From the NCBI GenBank assembly GCA_028284745.1, contig JANQRC010000043.1, positions 1-64,000 of the forward strand: a DNA stretch of 64,000 bases, read 5' to 3'. The position numbers and the translations under genes are program-made. Under the pieces are notes generated by a model. It had not been told where the DNA came from. It saw only the letters and a list, made by a program, of their open reading frames with translations, and ran no database searches. The first letter of the stretch is position 1, and each line of letters begins with the position of its first letter. Source of the DNA: Flavobacteriaceae bacterium (lineage in GTDB: Bacteria; Bacteroidota; Bacteroidia; Flavobacteriales; Flavobacteriaceae). Of the stretch, positions 52,436 through 63,086 are shown one piece after another.

Positions 52436-53823
52436 TACTTCTCCAGCAGTGCTTTGTATTCGGGCATGATCCGAAGTAGGGCAATGCCTTCCACCTTGTT
52501 GAGCGCCTCTTCGTTGGTATATCCGTTTTTCAGCAACTCTTCTAGGGCACCCAATGCAAAATCGTAGTTGCCCACTTTAGAGTAATGCTTCATCAACTCG
52601 ATATAGGCATTGTGGAACTTGGGGTTTAACGCGATCAGGAACTCGTTGGCAAAGATCAGTGCATCCACGTCCAAGCTAGGGTCAAGACCTTTGGTACTTT
52701 CTATCGCCATGACAAACAGCAGTCCATACAGGCGATGGCCCATATTCTGGACGGAGGTTTCAGCGGATGCTTTGAAATCTTCAATTTTTTCGAATTCCTT
52801 CTTCCACCAGGCTATGTTCTGGATATTGTTATCCTCTAGGTCTTCAAAATAAAAGTCAGCGTACTTGTAGATCAAGTCCTCTTCCTTGAGTCGAATGTTC
52901 GCCTCACTGCGGCGATACTGCTTGAAAGCATCTAGCTTTCTCAGTGCTCTTGCCTTGGTCTTAACACTGTCTAGGTCATAATGGCTTTTATAATTCCTCA
53001 ATATCTGTTGATAGTGGGCTTCGGCGAGATTCACTTTTCCCTCATTCTCAAATACAGATGCCAGCTGGTAGTGATTTTTATAGAACTTTTCGGCAAGCGC
53101 TTGCTTCTCTTGCTCATCCAACCTATCGACCACACGTTTTTTCAACAACAGTTCAACAGCTACCCGCATGATCGGCGATGGTGGCCAGCGATGGTCCCCC
53201 GAAAAGACAATTAGTTCATTATCGATGTATCTTTCACTTAGATAAGCACGATTGTCCCTCATTTCAAAATAATTGAAATCACGCTCGCCCACTACGCCAA
53301 TATATGTCAGGTTGCGCTTGGTGGGATAGTACAATGGGTTGCTAGCAAAGCCTGCGCCACATGCAATGACACCTTTGATCAGCCCTTCAGAGAGTACCGC
53401 TATGGTTGTGGCCAATCTAGCGCCACCAGAAAATCCTGCAACGAACACCTTGTCTTCTTCAAGTGGAAGTATCGATGACAGATGTGTTACCAGACCTTCA
53501 AAAGACTTAACATTCTCATCATAGGTCGTATTATTTTGGGTATTGTTAGAACAGGCAATGATAAGACCATATTCCTCGGCCGTATCAAGGAAAGGAGATA
53601 TGCCCAACCTGCCTCTGGCTACGGGGTCAAAGGAAAATATCACAGGCCATTTCTTGTCTTGGCGAAACTTCGTAGGGATGTACAAAGCATACGAAAGTGA
53701 GTCATTCACCTTTACGGAATCGATGACAGCACCCTTTTTAAGACGCAATCGATCCTGGGCAGATGACCCCAATGCAATCAACAATAAGAAAAGTAATGGG
53801 GAAAAGCGTAAGGGTATCTTCAT
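52432..53823 (-). CDS. Secreted alpha/beta-hydrolase-like protein with TPR-like tail
   Basis: The 463-residue protein (second Met, 53823) has a signal peptide (MKIPLRFSPLLFLLLIALGSSAQ). An alpha/beta-hydrolase fold follows with the nucleophile elbow VAGFSGGARLA and a late His in SGDHRWPP. From about residue 235 on it is helical and repeat-like (KEQALAEKFYKNHYQLASVF, KVGNYDFALGALEELLKNG). It probably acts on a peptide or ester in the periplasm. It converges with the DJ-1 gene, the stops overlapping by four bases. Confidence 0.82.
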   Translation of the reverse strand: MKIPLRFSPLLFLLLIALGSSAQDRLRLKKGAVIDSVKVNDSLSYALYIPTKFRQDKKWPVIFSFDPVARGRLGISPFLDTAEEYGLIIACSNNTQNNTTYDENVKSFEGLVTHLSSILPLEEDKVFVAGFSGGARLATTIAVLSEGLIKGVIACGAGFASNPLYYPTKRNLTYIGVVGERDFNYFEMRDNRAYLSERYIDNELIVFSGDHRWPPSPIMRVAVELLLKKRVVDRLDEQEKQALAEKFYKNHYQLASVFENEGKVNLAEAHYQQILRNYKSHYDLDSVKTKARALRKLDAFKQYRRSEANIRLKEEDLIYKYADFYFEDLEDNNIQNIAWWKKEFEKIEDFKASAETSVQNMGHRLYGLLFVMAIESTKGLDPSLDVDALIFANEFLIALNPKFHNAYIELMKHYSKVGNYDFALGALEELLKNGYTNEEALNKVEGIALLRIMPEYKALLEKY

Positions 53824-53908
53824 CAATTCAATTTACATAATTAAACATTAATGTCAATGCATTTATAAAAATCGCATCAAAAACAAGACCAAAGTACGCT
53901 CTTGGATC

Positions 53909-54343
53909 TCATTTTGGATGAATGGCATTTTCGATGATGTTTGAGAGTACGATATGCGTACGTGTCTCGCCATAATTTATAAGCTGATCGATAAACCTTT
54001 CCAAATGGAATTGATCGTCCAGAACAACTTCCATCACGATGTTCTCATTGCCCGTGATCCGATAACAGTTCAAGACCTCTGGAAATTCCTTGACCTTCTC
54101 CAAAAAGGGTTTTAGCCTACCAACAAAGGCACGAAGTGTGATGATCGCCTGTAACTTACTGCCTACCTTGGCGTGGTCCACCATGACTTGATAGCCTTTT
54201 ATGATCCCTGCGTCTTCCATTCTCTTCACTCGTTCGGCAACAGCAGGCGACGACAATCCTACTTGCCTGCCTATCTGCACATTAGGCTGTCTCGCATTCT
54301 CATGCAAGCATTGCAATATCTTCTTATTGATAACATCCAACAT
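53909..54343 (-). CDS. Lrp/AsnC family transcriptional regulator
   Basis: The 144-residue protein has an N-terminal HTH (ILQCLHENARQPNVQIGRQV, LSSPAVAERVKRMEDAGII) and a C-terminal RAM/ActR ligand domain. Such regulators sense amino acids. It is divergent from the 54453 gene; its target is unknown. Confidence 0.93.
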   Translation of the reverse strand: MLDVINKKILQCLHENARQPNVQIGRQVGLSSPAVAERVKRMEDAGIIKGYQVMVDHAKVGSKLQAIITLRAFVGRLKPFLEKVKEFPEVLNCYRITGNENIVMEVVLDDQFHLERFIDQLINYGETRTHIVLSNIIENAIHPK

Positions 54344-54452
54344 ATTTAAAAGTATTTAGACCGTTAATCTTTAATATCTAAAGCAAAGATAGCTTAATGC
54401 CTTAAAACATATCGAAAACACTGTGCCATTTATCGTACTTTTATAGGAAGCA

Positions 54453-54854
54453 ATGATGAATATGGAACGTACTGCTTCTCAATACCTTCCAAACCTTCCT
54501 ATCTATCAGAAGGCCATAGAGATCTTAGCACTATCTAGGCGAATAGCCGACTATCTGACCGATGGTAAGAATGATTGGCACATACCTGACGACCATCCGG
54601 TTTGTTTCGCGGGCGATATGATCACGTACAGCTCAAAGCTGGCACCCAATATCGAAGCTGCAGAAACACAAGAGAACCAATTCAGCAGATATCGACACAT
54701 GATGCTACTGAAGAAGTTCACCAATCGCTTAGTTCGTCAAAGCGAACGGTTAGAGCGCCAAACTATTGACGGCAAGGATTATGTGGCGCTACTTAGAAAT
54801 GAACTGAAAAAATTCAAAAGACTGCAGCTGTTGTGGGAATCATCATTCAAGTGA
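54453..54854 (+). CDS. Hypothetical helical protein
   Basis: The 133-residue protein is not named. It looks entirely helical, with LPIYQKAIEILALSRRIADYL and YRHMMLLKKFTNRLVRQSERLE, resembling a four-helix bundle. Starts at 54456 or 54462 are also possible. It is divergent from the Lrp regulator, which could control it, and converges with icmF. Confidence 0.65.
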   Translation: MMNMERTASQYLPNLPIYQKAIEILALSRRIADYLTDGKNDWHIPDDHPVCFAGDMITYSSKLAPNIEAAETQENQFSRYRHMMLLKKFTNRLVRQSERLERQTIDGKDYVALLRNELKKFKRLQLLWESSFK

Positions 54855-54872
54855 CCAAGTCAAGTTTCCTGC

Positions 54873-57800
54873 TTACATATTCCTCCTGTACTGGCCTCCT
54901 ACCTCGAACAATGCCTTAGTGATCTGTCCCAATGAGCATACCTTGGTGGCCCGCATGAGCTCATCGAATATGTTTTGATTTTGGATGGCTGCTTGTTGCA
55001 CGGCCTTCAGTGCATCGCTAGAAGCAGTGGCCTGTGCTTTGTGAAGACCTTCAAGCGTTTGTATCTGGTGCTCTTTCTCTTCTTCTGTGGCACGAATTAC
55101 CTCAGCAGGAATGATCGTAGGCGAGCCTTTGCTACTCAAAAAAGTGTTCACCCCGATGATGGGATATTCGCCCGTGTGTTTCAACGTCTCGTAATGAAGG
55201 CTCTCTTCTTGGATCTTGCTGCGCTGATACATGGTCTCCATAGCCCCGAGCACACCACCACGTTCGGTAATGCGATCAAACTCTAGCAATACGGCTTCTT
55301 CCACAAGGTCAGTCAGTTCTTCAATAATGAAAGAACCTTGTAGCGGATTCTCGTTCTTGGCCAATCCCAACTCTTTATTGATGATCAACTGAATGGCCAT
55401 CGCACGACGCACCGACTCTTCTGTAGGTGTGGTGATCGCTTCGTCATACGCATTGGTATGCAGCGAGTTACAATTATCATAGATCGCATACAAGGCTTGT
55501 AATGTGGTACGAATGTCATTGAAGTCGATCTCTTGTGCATGTAGCGAACGCCCTGAGGTCTGAATATGATACTTCAGCATTTGCGCCCGAGGGTTGGCGC
55601 CATACTTGTGCTTCAACGCCTTGGCCCAAATTCTTCTCGCCACACGACCGATCACTGCATATTCGGGGTCGATCCCATTGCTGAAGAAAAATGACAGATT
55701 GGGCCCAAACTTATCGATATCCATACCACGGCTCAAGTAGTATTCTACGTAAGTAAATCCGTTGGCCAGTGTGAAGGCCAGTTGTGTGATAGGGTTGGCC
55801 CCGGCCTCGGCGATATGATATCCTGAGATAGAGACTGAATAAAAGTTACGAATCTTCTGGTCAATGAAGTACGCCTGTACATCGCCCATCAATCGCAAGG
55901 CGAACTCTGTGGAAAAGATACAGGTGTTCTGCGCCTGGTCTTCCTTCAAGATATCAGCTTGCACTGTGCCTCGTACCTGAGAAAGCGTCTCCGACCTGAT
56001 CCTTTGATATATTTTCTCTGGAAGGACTTGGTCGCCCGTGATGCCCAACAGCATCAGACCGAGTCCATCATTTCCTTCTGGCAATTCTCCGTGATATTTC
56101 GGCCGTTGAAGTCCTTTGTCATCATAGACCTCTTTCAACTTATCGGCTACGTCACCCTCCAGACCGTGTTGCTTGATATACAGCTCGCACTGCTGGTCGA
56201 TGGCCGCATTCATAAAAAAGCCCAACAACATCGGTGCCGGTCCATTGATCGTCATGCTCACCGAGGTCATCGCATCTACCAAGTTGAAACCTGAGTATAA
56301 TTTCTTGGCATCGTCCAAACAACAAATAGAAACACCTGCATTACCGATCTTCCCGTAAATGTCCGGACGATAGCCTGGGTCGTTCCCGTACAAAGTAACA
56401 CTATCAAAAGCGGTGGACAGACGCTTAGCGGGCATGTCTAGACTCACATAGTGGAAACGCCTGTTGGTGCGTTCTGGACCACCCTCACCAGCAAACATTC
56501 GTGTTGGGTCTTCACCAGTTCTCTTAAAGGGGTACAATCCTGACGTATACGGGAATTCGCCTGGCACATTCTCTTGCAACACCCATTGTAAAATGTCGCC
56601 CCAAGCTTCGAACTTGGGTAGGGCCACTTTAGGAATATCGCTGTGCGACAAGGATCTGGTATGTGTCTCGATCTTGACCTCCTTGTCTCTAACCTTAAAA
56701 CTGTAGACAGGCTCTCGATACCGATCGACTTTTTCTTTCCAATTGACGATCACCTCCCAATTGTAGGGGTCCAAGTTCATTTTCACCTTATTGAACTCTG
56801 CAATGAGCATCTCGACCAATTTGTCATCGTCATTCTGAACTTGTTTCAGAATCTCCTCTTCGTTTAATCCAGATTCGTTAGACAAAGACCTCTCGATCGC
56901 GTTCGAGGTGACATTCAAAACAGTACATAGTGTCTTATGGATACCGTACAGTTTTTGGGCCACCTCAGCTTGTTCAGCAGCTTTTTTATCGTACATACGA
57001 TTGTTCTCAGCAATCTCAGACAGGTAGCGTGTACGGGCAGGCGGAATCACAAAGACCTTCTCTGACATTTCCTTAGAGATCTGGAAAGTAGATCTTATGT
57101 CCGCATCGGTCTTTTCCACCACCTTGTCCATAATGGCCTTGTAGAGCGTATTCATGCCCGGGTCATTGAATTGTGAGGCGATGGTACCAAACACTGGCAA
57201 CTCATCTTGTGGTGTATCCCAAAGGTTGTGATTGCGCATGTACTGCTTTTTCACATCACGCAAAGCATCCAAGGCGCCACGTTTGTCGAATTTGTTGATG
57301 GCCACCAGATCGGCAAAATCTAGCATGTCTATCTTTTCGAGCTGGGTGGCTGCACCAAACTCTGGTGTCATCACATATAATGACACATCACTATGGTCTA
57401 AGATCTCGGTGTCTGATTGGCCGATCCCTGAAGTTTCCAAGATGATAAGGTCGTATTCGGCAGCTTTCAGCACTTCAATGGCCTCGCTTACGTACTTGGA
57501 CAATGCCAGGTTGCTTTGCCGTGTAGCCAAGCTGCGCATGTAGACTCTCGGATTGTTGATCGCATTCATGCGGATACGGTCGCCTAGGAGCGCACCTCCG
57601 GTCTTTCTTTTGGAAGGGTCTACGGAGACCAGTCCGATCGTCTTCTTAGGAAAATCGATAAGGAAGCGACGCACCAGTTCGTCTACTAACGATGACTTTC
57701 CTGCGCCACCGGTACCTGTGATACCTAGCACTGGGATGTTTGCCTTTTCGTTTTTCTGGTGAATGGCATCCAACGTCTCTTTCGCAACTTCAGGAAAGTT

Positions 57801-58322
57801 CTCTGCGGAAGAGATCACGCGAGCGATCGCTCTCGGGTCCTTCTTAGTGAGCAGGTCTGCCTCCCCATTGAGTTGTTCGCCAATTGGAAAATCGGCCCTC
57901 TGCACCAAATCATTGATCATGCCCTGCAAGCCCATTTCACGACCATCATCGGGCGAGTAGATACGCGTAATGCCATAGCCCATAAGGCTTTTGATCTCTT
58001 CAGGGAGGATCACACCTCCTCCTCCTCCAAATATCTTGATGTGCCCGGCACCTTTCTCTTGAAGCAGATCGTACATGTATTTGAAATACTCGTTATGGCC
58101 ACCTTGATAAGAGGTCATCGCTATGGCATTGGCATCTTCCTGGATGGCGGTATTGACCACTTCCTCTACGCTGCGATCGTGCCCAAGGTGAATCACCTCT
58201 ACCCCTGTGGCCTGGATGATCCTGCGCATGATATTTATGGCCGCATCATGGCCGTCGAAAAGCGAAGCTGCGGTGACGATTCTTACTTTGTTCTTAGGTT
58301 GATACGGTCTGATCTGCTCCAT
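54873..58322 (-). CDS. icmF: Fused isobutyryl-CoA mutase (IcmF)
   Basis: The 1149-residue protein combines three parts in the IcmF order. The B12-binding domain has cobalt ligand His25 in [10 protein letters not shown]. The MeaB-like G-protein chaperone has the P-loop GTGGAGKSS near residues 205-213 and [16 protein letters not shown]. The mutase TIM barrel has [20 protein letters not shown]. It interconverts isobutyryl-CoA and n-butyryl-CoA, or related acyl-CoAs, with adenosylcobalamin. An in-frame palindromic repeat ([10 protein letters not shown]) lies near residues 490-500, between the G-protein and mutase parts. The ATG at 58322 is preferred over TTG 58328. Confidence 0.94.
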   Translation of the reverse strand: MEQIRPYQPKNKVRIVTAASLFDGHDAAINIMRRIIQATGVEVIHLGHDRSVEEVVNTAIQEDANAIAMTSYQGGHNEYFKYMYDLLQEKGAGHIKIFGGGGGVILPEEIKSLMGYGITRIYSPDDGREMGLQGMINDLVQRADFPIGEQLNGEADLLTKKDPRAIARVISSAENFPEVAKETLDAIHQKNEKANIPVLGITGTGGAGKSSLVDELVRRFLIDFPKKTIGLVSVDPSKRKTGGALLGDRIRMNAINNPRVYMRSLATRQSNLALSKYVSEAIEVLKAAEYDLIILETSGIGQSDTEILDHSDVSLYVMTPEFGAATQLEKIDMLDFADLVAINKFDKRGALDALRDVKKQYMRNHNLWDTPQDELPVFGTIASQFNDPGMNTLYKAIMDKVVEKTDADIRSTFQISKEMSEKVFVIPPARTRYLSEIAENNRMYDKKAAEQAEVAQKLYGIHKTLCTVLNVTSNAIERSLSNESGLNEEEILKQVQNDDDKLVEMLIAEFNKVKMNLDPYNWEVIVNWKEKVDRYREPVYSFKVRDKEVKIETHTRSLSHSDIPKVALPKFEAWGDILQWVLQENVPGEFPYTSGLYPFKRTGEDPTRMFAGEGGPERTNRRFHYVSLDMPAKRLSTAFDSVTLYGNDPGYRPDIYGKIGNAGVSICCLDDAKKLYSGFNLVDAMTSVSMTINGPAPMLLGFFMNAAIDQQCELYIKQHGLEGDVADKLKEVYDDKGLQRPKYHGELPEGNDGLGLMLLGITGDQVLPEKIYQRIRSETLSQVRGTVQADILKEDQAQNTCIFSTEFALRLMGDVQAYFIDQKIRNFYSVSISGYHIAEAGANPITQLAFTLANGFTYVEYYLSRGMDIDKFGPNLSFFFSNGIDPEYAVIGRVARRIWAKALKHKYGANPRAQMLKYHIQTSGRSLHAQEIDFNDIRTTLQALYAIYDNCNSLHTNAYDEAITTPTEESVRRAMAIQLIINKELGLAKNENPLQGSFIIEELTDLVEEAVLLEFDRITERGGVLGAMETMYQRSKIQEESLHYETLKHTGEYPIIGVNTFLSSKGSPTIIPAEVIRATEEEKEHQIQTLEGLHKAQATASSDALKAVQQAAIQNQNIFDELMRATKVCSLGQITKALFEVGGQYRRNM
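56829..56853. repeat. Palindromic repeat inside icmF
   Basis: ATTCTGAA (56832-56839), CTTGT, TTCAGAAT (56845-56852), flanked by GTC and CTC. It is the CTGAA/TTCAG repeat type seen between genes. On the coding strand it is translated as EILKQVQND in frame. Confidence 0.75.
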
Positions 58323-58470
58323 CTTCAAAAAGAGGTCGGTTTTCTAGCTGCAATTTACGGAATATTCAAAAATTAGCAGATATTTTCAGAAATGTTTAAA
58401 ACTTCTTTATACACTTCACAACACTTGGTTTTTCTACTAATTTAGTTCAATTGACCAATAAAAGCTACAG

Positions 58471-59325
58471 ATGAATACAATCACTTTATTGATTCATTGT
58501 CCAGACCAGAAAGGCATCATTGCCTCGACCACCAATTTCATCCAACAAAAAGGTGGGAATATCGTATATATCGACCAACATGTAGACCGTGAACAAAATA
58601 TCTTCTTCATGCGGCTGGAAGGTGAGTTCGAGGCTGAAAACTTCTCATTGGCAATACTTCACGAAGAATTCGAATCTACCATCGCGAAAGACTTTGGCAT
58701 GTCTTGGAAGGTCTACCCATCGGAGGTGAAACCAAAGATGGCCATCTTTGTTTCTAAATATGACCACTGCTTGTATGACATATTGGGTCGTTATAATTCT
58801 GGGGAATTGAATGTTGAGATCCCTTTTATCATCAGCAATCATCCACATCTTGGTGGCATCGCGAAAAACTTCGGCATTCCATACCATCATATTCCCATGA
58901 CCAAGGATACCAAGCCAGAAGCCGAGGCAAAACAACTGGAACTATTAAAGTCTCATCATGTCGATCTCATTGTGCTCGCACGTTACATGCAGATCGTTTC
59001 GGGGAAGTTGATCGGCGAGTTCACTAACAAGATCATCAACATTCACCACTCGTTCTTACCTGCGTTTCCCGGGGCAAAACCATATCACTCTGCCTTTAAG
59101 CGCGGCGTAAAGATCATTGGTGCGACCAGTCATTACGTAACAGAAGAGTTGGATGCTGGCCCCATCATAGAGCAAGACATAGCAAGAGTATCGCACACGC
59201 ATTCGGTAAAGGACTTCATTGCCAAGGGTCGTGACCTAGAAAAGATCGTGCTTTCTAGGGCCATTAAGCTTCACACGGATCGAAAAACCATGGTCTACGA
59301 CAATAAGACAGTCATATTTTCGTAA
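58471..59325 (+). CDS. purU: Formyltetrahydrofolate deformylase
   Basis: The 284-residue enzyme has an N-terminal ACT domain (LLIHCPDQKGIIASTTNFIQ) and a formyltransferase-like domain with ISNHPHLGG, INIHHSFLPAFPGAKPYHSA, and GATSHYVTEELDAGPIIEQD including the catalytic His and Asp. It hydrolyses 10-formyl-THF to formate and THF, balancing one-carbon pools. Length is typical. Confidence 0.96.
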   Translation: MNTITLLIHCPDQKGIIASTTNFIQQKGGNIVYIDQHVDREQNIFFMRLEGEFEAENFSLAILHEEFESTIAKDFGMSWKVYPSEVKPKMAIFVSKYDHCLYDILGRYNSGELNVEIPFIISNHPHLGGIAKNFGIPYHHIPMTKDTKPEAEAKQLELLKSHHVDLIVLARYMQIVSGKLIGEFTNKIINIHHSFLPAFPGAKPYHSAFKRGVKIIGATSHYVTEELDAGPIIEQDIARVSHTHSVKDFIAKGRDLEKIVLSRAIKLHTDRKTMVYDNKTVIFS

Positions 59326-59363
59326 GCAGTAATTTGCTATCTTTAGGTTTAAGATAATTCATC

Positions 59364-60071
59364 ATGAGAAAACTATTGCCCAACATCCTTTGTGTCTTCT
59401 TATTGACCTCATGTGCCGAGTTACAGCAGGTCATCGGTCAACTACCAGACGGAACCGTGAGCAATGTGGAAATCGCTTCTGGCCTACGACAAGCGCTAGA
59501 CTTTGGCATCGACAAGCAAGTGAGCAAACTGACTCAAAAAGATGGTTTCTTCAAGAATGAGCTGGTAAAGATCCTGCTTCCAGAAGAGCTGCATAAAGTA
59601 GATAAGGCCTTGCGGGACGTTGGCTTAGACAATGTTGCAGATGAAGGATTAAGAGTCTTGAACCGCGCAGCCGAAGATGCCGTAAAGGAAGCTACTCCGA
59701 TATTTGTAGATGCTGTAAAAGGCATCACCTTTATGGATGCCAGAAACATACTTCTAGGGAATGAAACTGCTGCGACCGACTATCTGCAAGGAAGAACTTC
59801 AAGAGCCTTGTATGCCAAGTTCAACCCGATAATTCAAAATTCATTTCAAAGAGTAGGTGCTGATCGCATATGGGCAGACTTGATCAACAAGTACAATTCG
59901 CTTCCTTTCACCAATGATGTGAATCCAGACCTTACGGACTATGTGACGCATGAAGCATTGAAGGGGGTCTACACAATGATCTCGGTAGAAGAAAAAGAGA
60001 TACGCCAGAAGGTCTCATCACGAACTACTGACCTGTTACGAAGAGTATTTGCTTTACAAGATAGATCATGA
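59364..60071 (+). CDS. DUF4197 lipoprotein
   Basis: The 235-residue protein has a lipoprotein signal (MRKLLPNILCVFLLTSC) and a helical DUF4197 domain with EIASGLRQALDFGIDKQVSK, IFVDAVKGITFMDARNILLG and LTDYVTHEALKGVYTMI. Function unknown. A TATCTTTA box lies about 30 bases upstream. It overlaps the pfkB gene by four bases. Confidence 0.9.
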   Translation: MRKLLPNILCVFLLTSCAELQQVIGQLPDGTVSNVEIASGLRQALDFGIDKQVSKLTQKDGFFKNELVKILLPEELHKVDKALRDVGLDNVADEGLRVLNRAAEDAVKEATPIFVDAVKGITFMDARNILLGNETAATDYLQGRTSRALYAKFNPIIQNSFQRVGADRIWADLINKYNSLPFTNDVNPDLTDYVTHEALKGVYTMISVEEKEIRQKVSSRTTDLLRRVFALQDRS

Positions 60072-61039
60072 GCAATTATAAGATAGCCATTGTGGGGCCC
60101 ATACCAAGAGATACCATCACCACGCATCGTGGTGAGGTCATCCAGAAATATGGCTGTGTAACGCATCCCACCATAGCCCTAGCAAAACTTCTGAAGGGAA
60201 AAGGCACGGTGATCCCCATCTCTCACGTGCATCAGATGGACGACGAACCCATAAAAAAGCTTTTTTCAGATCATTCGAACATAGATGTCTCTGGCATTGA
60301 AAGCAACAAGAATCTAGGCACCATCATAGAATTGAAATTTGTTGACCAGAACAATCGCTTAGAAAAACAGGTAGCTAACATGGCGCCTATACGACCTGAG
60401 GACATTGCGCCTTTTTTAGATGTCGATTGCTTTGTCTTTGTCCCTATCACAGATTTTGAAGTTCAGCTTGAAACGCTCAAATACATAAAGCAAAATAGTG
60501 ATGCGAAGATCGTTTTCGACGCCCATGGCCCCACGACCTTTGTAGACCGCCACGGTAAAAGATTGCGCTGCTATTGGCGTGACAAAGAACAATGGTTGCC
60601 TTACATTGATGTATTGAAGATGAACCTAGAAGAATCACTATGCTGTTGGTTCGATCGCGACCATAGCAGTGAAGACGAGCTTTACGATGAAGACAACACT
60701 GAGCATTTAGATTCGTTCGCAGATTTTATCCTTGACAGAGGCATCGAAACCCTCTATGTCACCTTAGACTCTAGGGGCTGTGTCATCTATTCAGGACAAT
60801 GGGGCGATATAAAGAAAGAGTTCATCCCTTCTGTAAAAGTTGATGAGGTCATTGACACCACTGGTTGCGGCGACTCTTTCGCCGGTGGTCTTGCCTATGG
60901 GTTCACTGTTCATAACGACAGGATAAAGGCAGCTTATTATGCAAACGCCCTAGGAGCCATGCGAACACAAGGGAAGAGCTTTGATGTGTTCAAATCCCTA
61001 GAAGAAACCAATGAGATCTTGAGAGCAAATTATTCTTGA
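60068..61039 (+). CDS. PfkB family carbohydrate kinase
   Basis: The 323-residue protein shows the ribokinase-family C-terminal signature DTTGCGDSFAGGLAYGF, with the catalytic Asp in GCGDSF, and the N-terminal ITTHRGEVIQKYGCV region. The central KIVFDAHGPTTFVDRHGKR segment is less typical. The substrate could be a sugar or nucleoside. It is translationally coupled to the DUF4197 gene. Its last bases overlap a pseudogene on the other strand. Confidence 0.87.
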   Translation: MSNYKIAIVGPIPRDTITTHRGEVIQKYGCVTHPTIALAKLLKGKGTVIPISHVHQMDDEPIKKLFSDHSNIDVSGIESNKNLGTIIELKFVDQNNRLEKQVANMAPIRPEDIAPFLDVDCFVFVPITDFEVQLETLKYIKQNSDAKIVFDAHGPTTFVDRHGKRLRCYWRDKEQWLPYIDVLKMNLEESLCCWFDRDHSSEDELYDEDNTEHLDSFADFILDRGIETLYVTLDSRGCVIYSGQWGDIKKEFIPSVKVDEVIDTTGCGDSFAGGLAYGFTVHNDRIKAAYYANALGAMRTQGKSFDVFKSLEETNEILRANYS

Positions 61040-61437
61040 GCTTTCTTGCAAAGGCCGTCGAAAGTCACCGAAACCACTTTGTCATTGCTTACGATCCCCC
61101 ATAGTTGCCGGACACCACCGTCCTCATTTAACGTCCATGTTATTCTGTTGCGATAAGGCTGGCCTTGCTCCCATTGTTTTGTTTGAAGATCGTAAATTGC
61201 AAATAGTACCCGAATAGTCTTGGGTAGCGCTTTTCCAATTCTCCCTAAGAACGCAATCGCCCTGAATCTTATCGATCACATTTCTCCCTGCTGGCTTTCC
61301 ATTAATTGTAACATCCTAGTTACCCGTCCAAAAATCGAAATCAGCATGTTCTTCTGTACAGCAATCACAAGGTGTTTGCGAGTTAGAAATAAAAGAAAGG
61401 AAGAAAAGATGAGGAAGAAATTCAACTTTGTTTTCAT
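61030..61437 (-). pseudogene. Inactivated secreted DUF1579-like gene
   Basis: Reading leftward from ATG 61437, a signal peptide MKTKLNFFLIFSSFLLF is seen. After a frameshift come NSQTPCDCCTEEHADFDFWT and GN, then a TAG where TGG is expected, then DVTINGKPAGRNVIDKIQGD and CVLRENWKSATQDYSGTICN. A second frameshift leads into YDLQTKQWEQGQPYRNRITW and NEDGGVRQLWGIVSNDKVVS, ending CKKAQE at 61030. Two frameshifts and one stop make it a clear pseudogene. The FDFWxGxW and GxVRQLW patterns suggest a DUF1579-like family. The rest of the 61040-61599 gap shows nothing. Confidence 0.7.
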
Positions 61438-61599
61438 AGCCAAGAGATAGAGGATCAACAATTATCTGAATTCAATAATGAAGAATCATCAATTTACAAG
61501 TAAATTATTATCGGGGTTTACTGCATTAACGAAGTTTTAAGGTTTTCTATCTAAAATTTTTCATTATTTTAAGAAAGCTAGTTCAGCCATCAAGTAAAA

Positions 61600-63081
61600 A
61601 TGAGACCGACCTTTTCAATAATCATTACGCTATTCACCTTGGCATCGCATCAGGTAGGTTTTGCCATACCCATAGCGAAAACATATGCGCATGAAGGCCT
61701 CTTGGATCAGATCACAGCAGTTAACGGCAATATGAACACCCAGGCCGACCATGGGAATGACACTATAGAAGCACAAAAAATTGCAAAGGCAAAAGCATTT
61801 GCCTGTATAGAAGCGGGGAATCTCCAACAAGCGGCCTACTACACTGAGCAGTTCATAAAATTATCAAACGATCAGACGATACTTCAGCAAGAAAAAGTCT
61901 TGGAAGTAATGGAAAGTACTGACTTCAAAAGACTTAGTGACAAATACCAGCCAAAACTTAACATCTGGACAGTGTTTTATTTCTATTGTGGGCTGATTGG
62001 CATATTTGTTTCTATTATGTTGACCCTAAGAAAAAAATCTGACAGGCCCACCAAGTGGATCATAAGCGTCTATGTATTGCTGCACTCGCTTTTTATACTT
62101 CACATATCCTTGTTCTTGAGCAATTACTCATACAAGATTCCACATTCCTTATATGTTACAGCTTGTTTTTCTTTCTTGTATGGCCCCTTATTGTACTTCT
62201 ATTTTAAAAAAGTTATTGAGAACTACAAGCTCAGGCATATCGACCTGCTACACTTAGTCCCATCGTTGATATTGTTTCTTTATATGCTGCCTTTCTACTT
62301 TCTTTCAGCAGAAGAGAAGTTGGGGTTGATGTATAATAGAGATGAGCATCTTCAGCCAATCACGGCAGCGATCATCTTGCTAAAGACGATATCTCTTGTT
62401 GCTTATGGATACTTCGTCTATAAAATATATCAGAACAGCAGAGACACAAATTCGAAGAAAACTGCCACGAGCTTGAAGTGGCGAAAAAGTCTAGTGATCA
62501 TAAACTCGACCTATGTCATCTCATATATCTTCTATGGGGTGATCGTGCTGAGGTTGATAGACTATCAAGTGCTGATCCATCCTCAAGTGATCATCATGTC
62601 TCTTCTGGTATTATATATTGGATATTCCGCATATGTAATGCCCAATGCTTTGGACGGCAATTTCTCGATTCTTGAGAACATGATGCCAAAGTATAAGAAA
62701 TCAGGGCTCACAAAATCTTACTCTATTGAGCTAAGAGACCAAATAGCAACTGTGATGCAGAGAGACAAATTCTATAAAGAAAGTGATGTGTCGCTAGACA
62801 GACTCGCCGAAAGAGTTGGAACAAGCAGGCACAATGCGTCTCAAGTCATCAACGAACACTTTGGCACCAGCTTCTTTGACCTGATCAATGCCTACAGAAT
62901 TGAAGAAGCCAAAGAATTGTTGGCCAGCAACGCATATAAGGATATCACCATACAAGAAATTGCCTTTGAAGTGGGTTATAACAACAAGGTGACTTTTAAC
63001 AAGGCATTCAAAAAAGCCACTTCCCTGACCCCCACCCAATACATAAACGGACTCTCCAGTAGAATAGTGAGTAAAGCGTAA
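61600..63081 (+). CDS. Seven-TM AraC family transcriptional regulator
   Basis: The 493-residue protein has a signal-like N-terminus and a periplasmic helical segment to about residue 125. Six to seven membrane helices follow (residues 127-350), then a C-terminal AraC-type HTH (VSLDRLAERVGTSRHNASQV, ITIQEIAFEVGYNNKVTFNK). Such membrane-bound AraC proteins are common in Bacteroidetes and probably couple an outside signal directly to DNA. It lies 234 bases before the SusC-type gene and may control it. Confidence 0.88.
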   Translation: MRPTFSIIITLFTLASHQVGFAIPIAKTYAHEGLLDQITAVNGNMNTQADHGNDTIEAQKIAKAKAFACIEAGNLQQAAYYTEQFIKLSNDQTILQQEKVLEVMESTDFKRLSDKYQPKLNIWTVFYFYCGLIGIFVSIMLTLRKKSDRPTKWIISVYVLLHSLFILHISLFLSNYSYKIPHSLYVTACFSFLYGPLLYFYFKKVIENYKLRHIDLLHLVPSLILFLYMLPFYFLSAEEKLGLMYNRDEHLQPITAAIILLKTISLVAYGYFVYKIYQNSRDTNSKKTATSLKWRKSLVIINSTYVISYIFYGVIVLRLIDYQVLIHPQVIIMSLLVLYIGYSAYVMPNALDGNFSILENMMPKYKKSGLTKSYSIELRDQIATVMQRDKFYKESDVSLDRLAERVGTSRHNASQVINEHFGTSFFDLINAYRIEEAKELLASNAYKDITIQEIAFEVGYNNKVTFNKAFKKATSLTPTQYINGLSSRIVSKA

Positions 63082-63086
63082 GTAAG

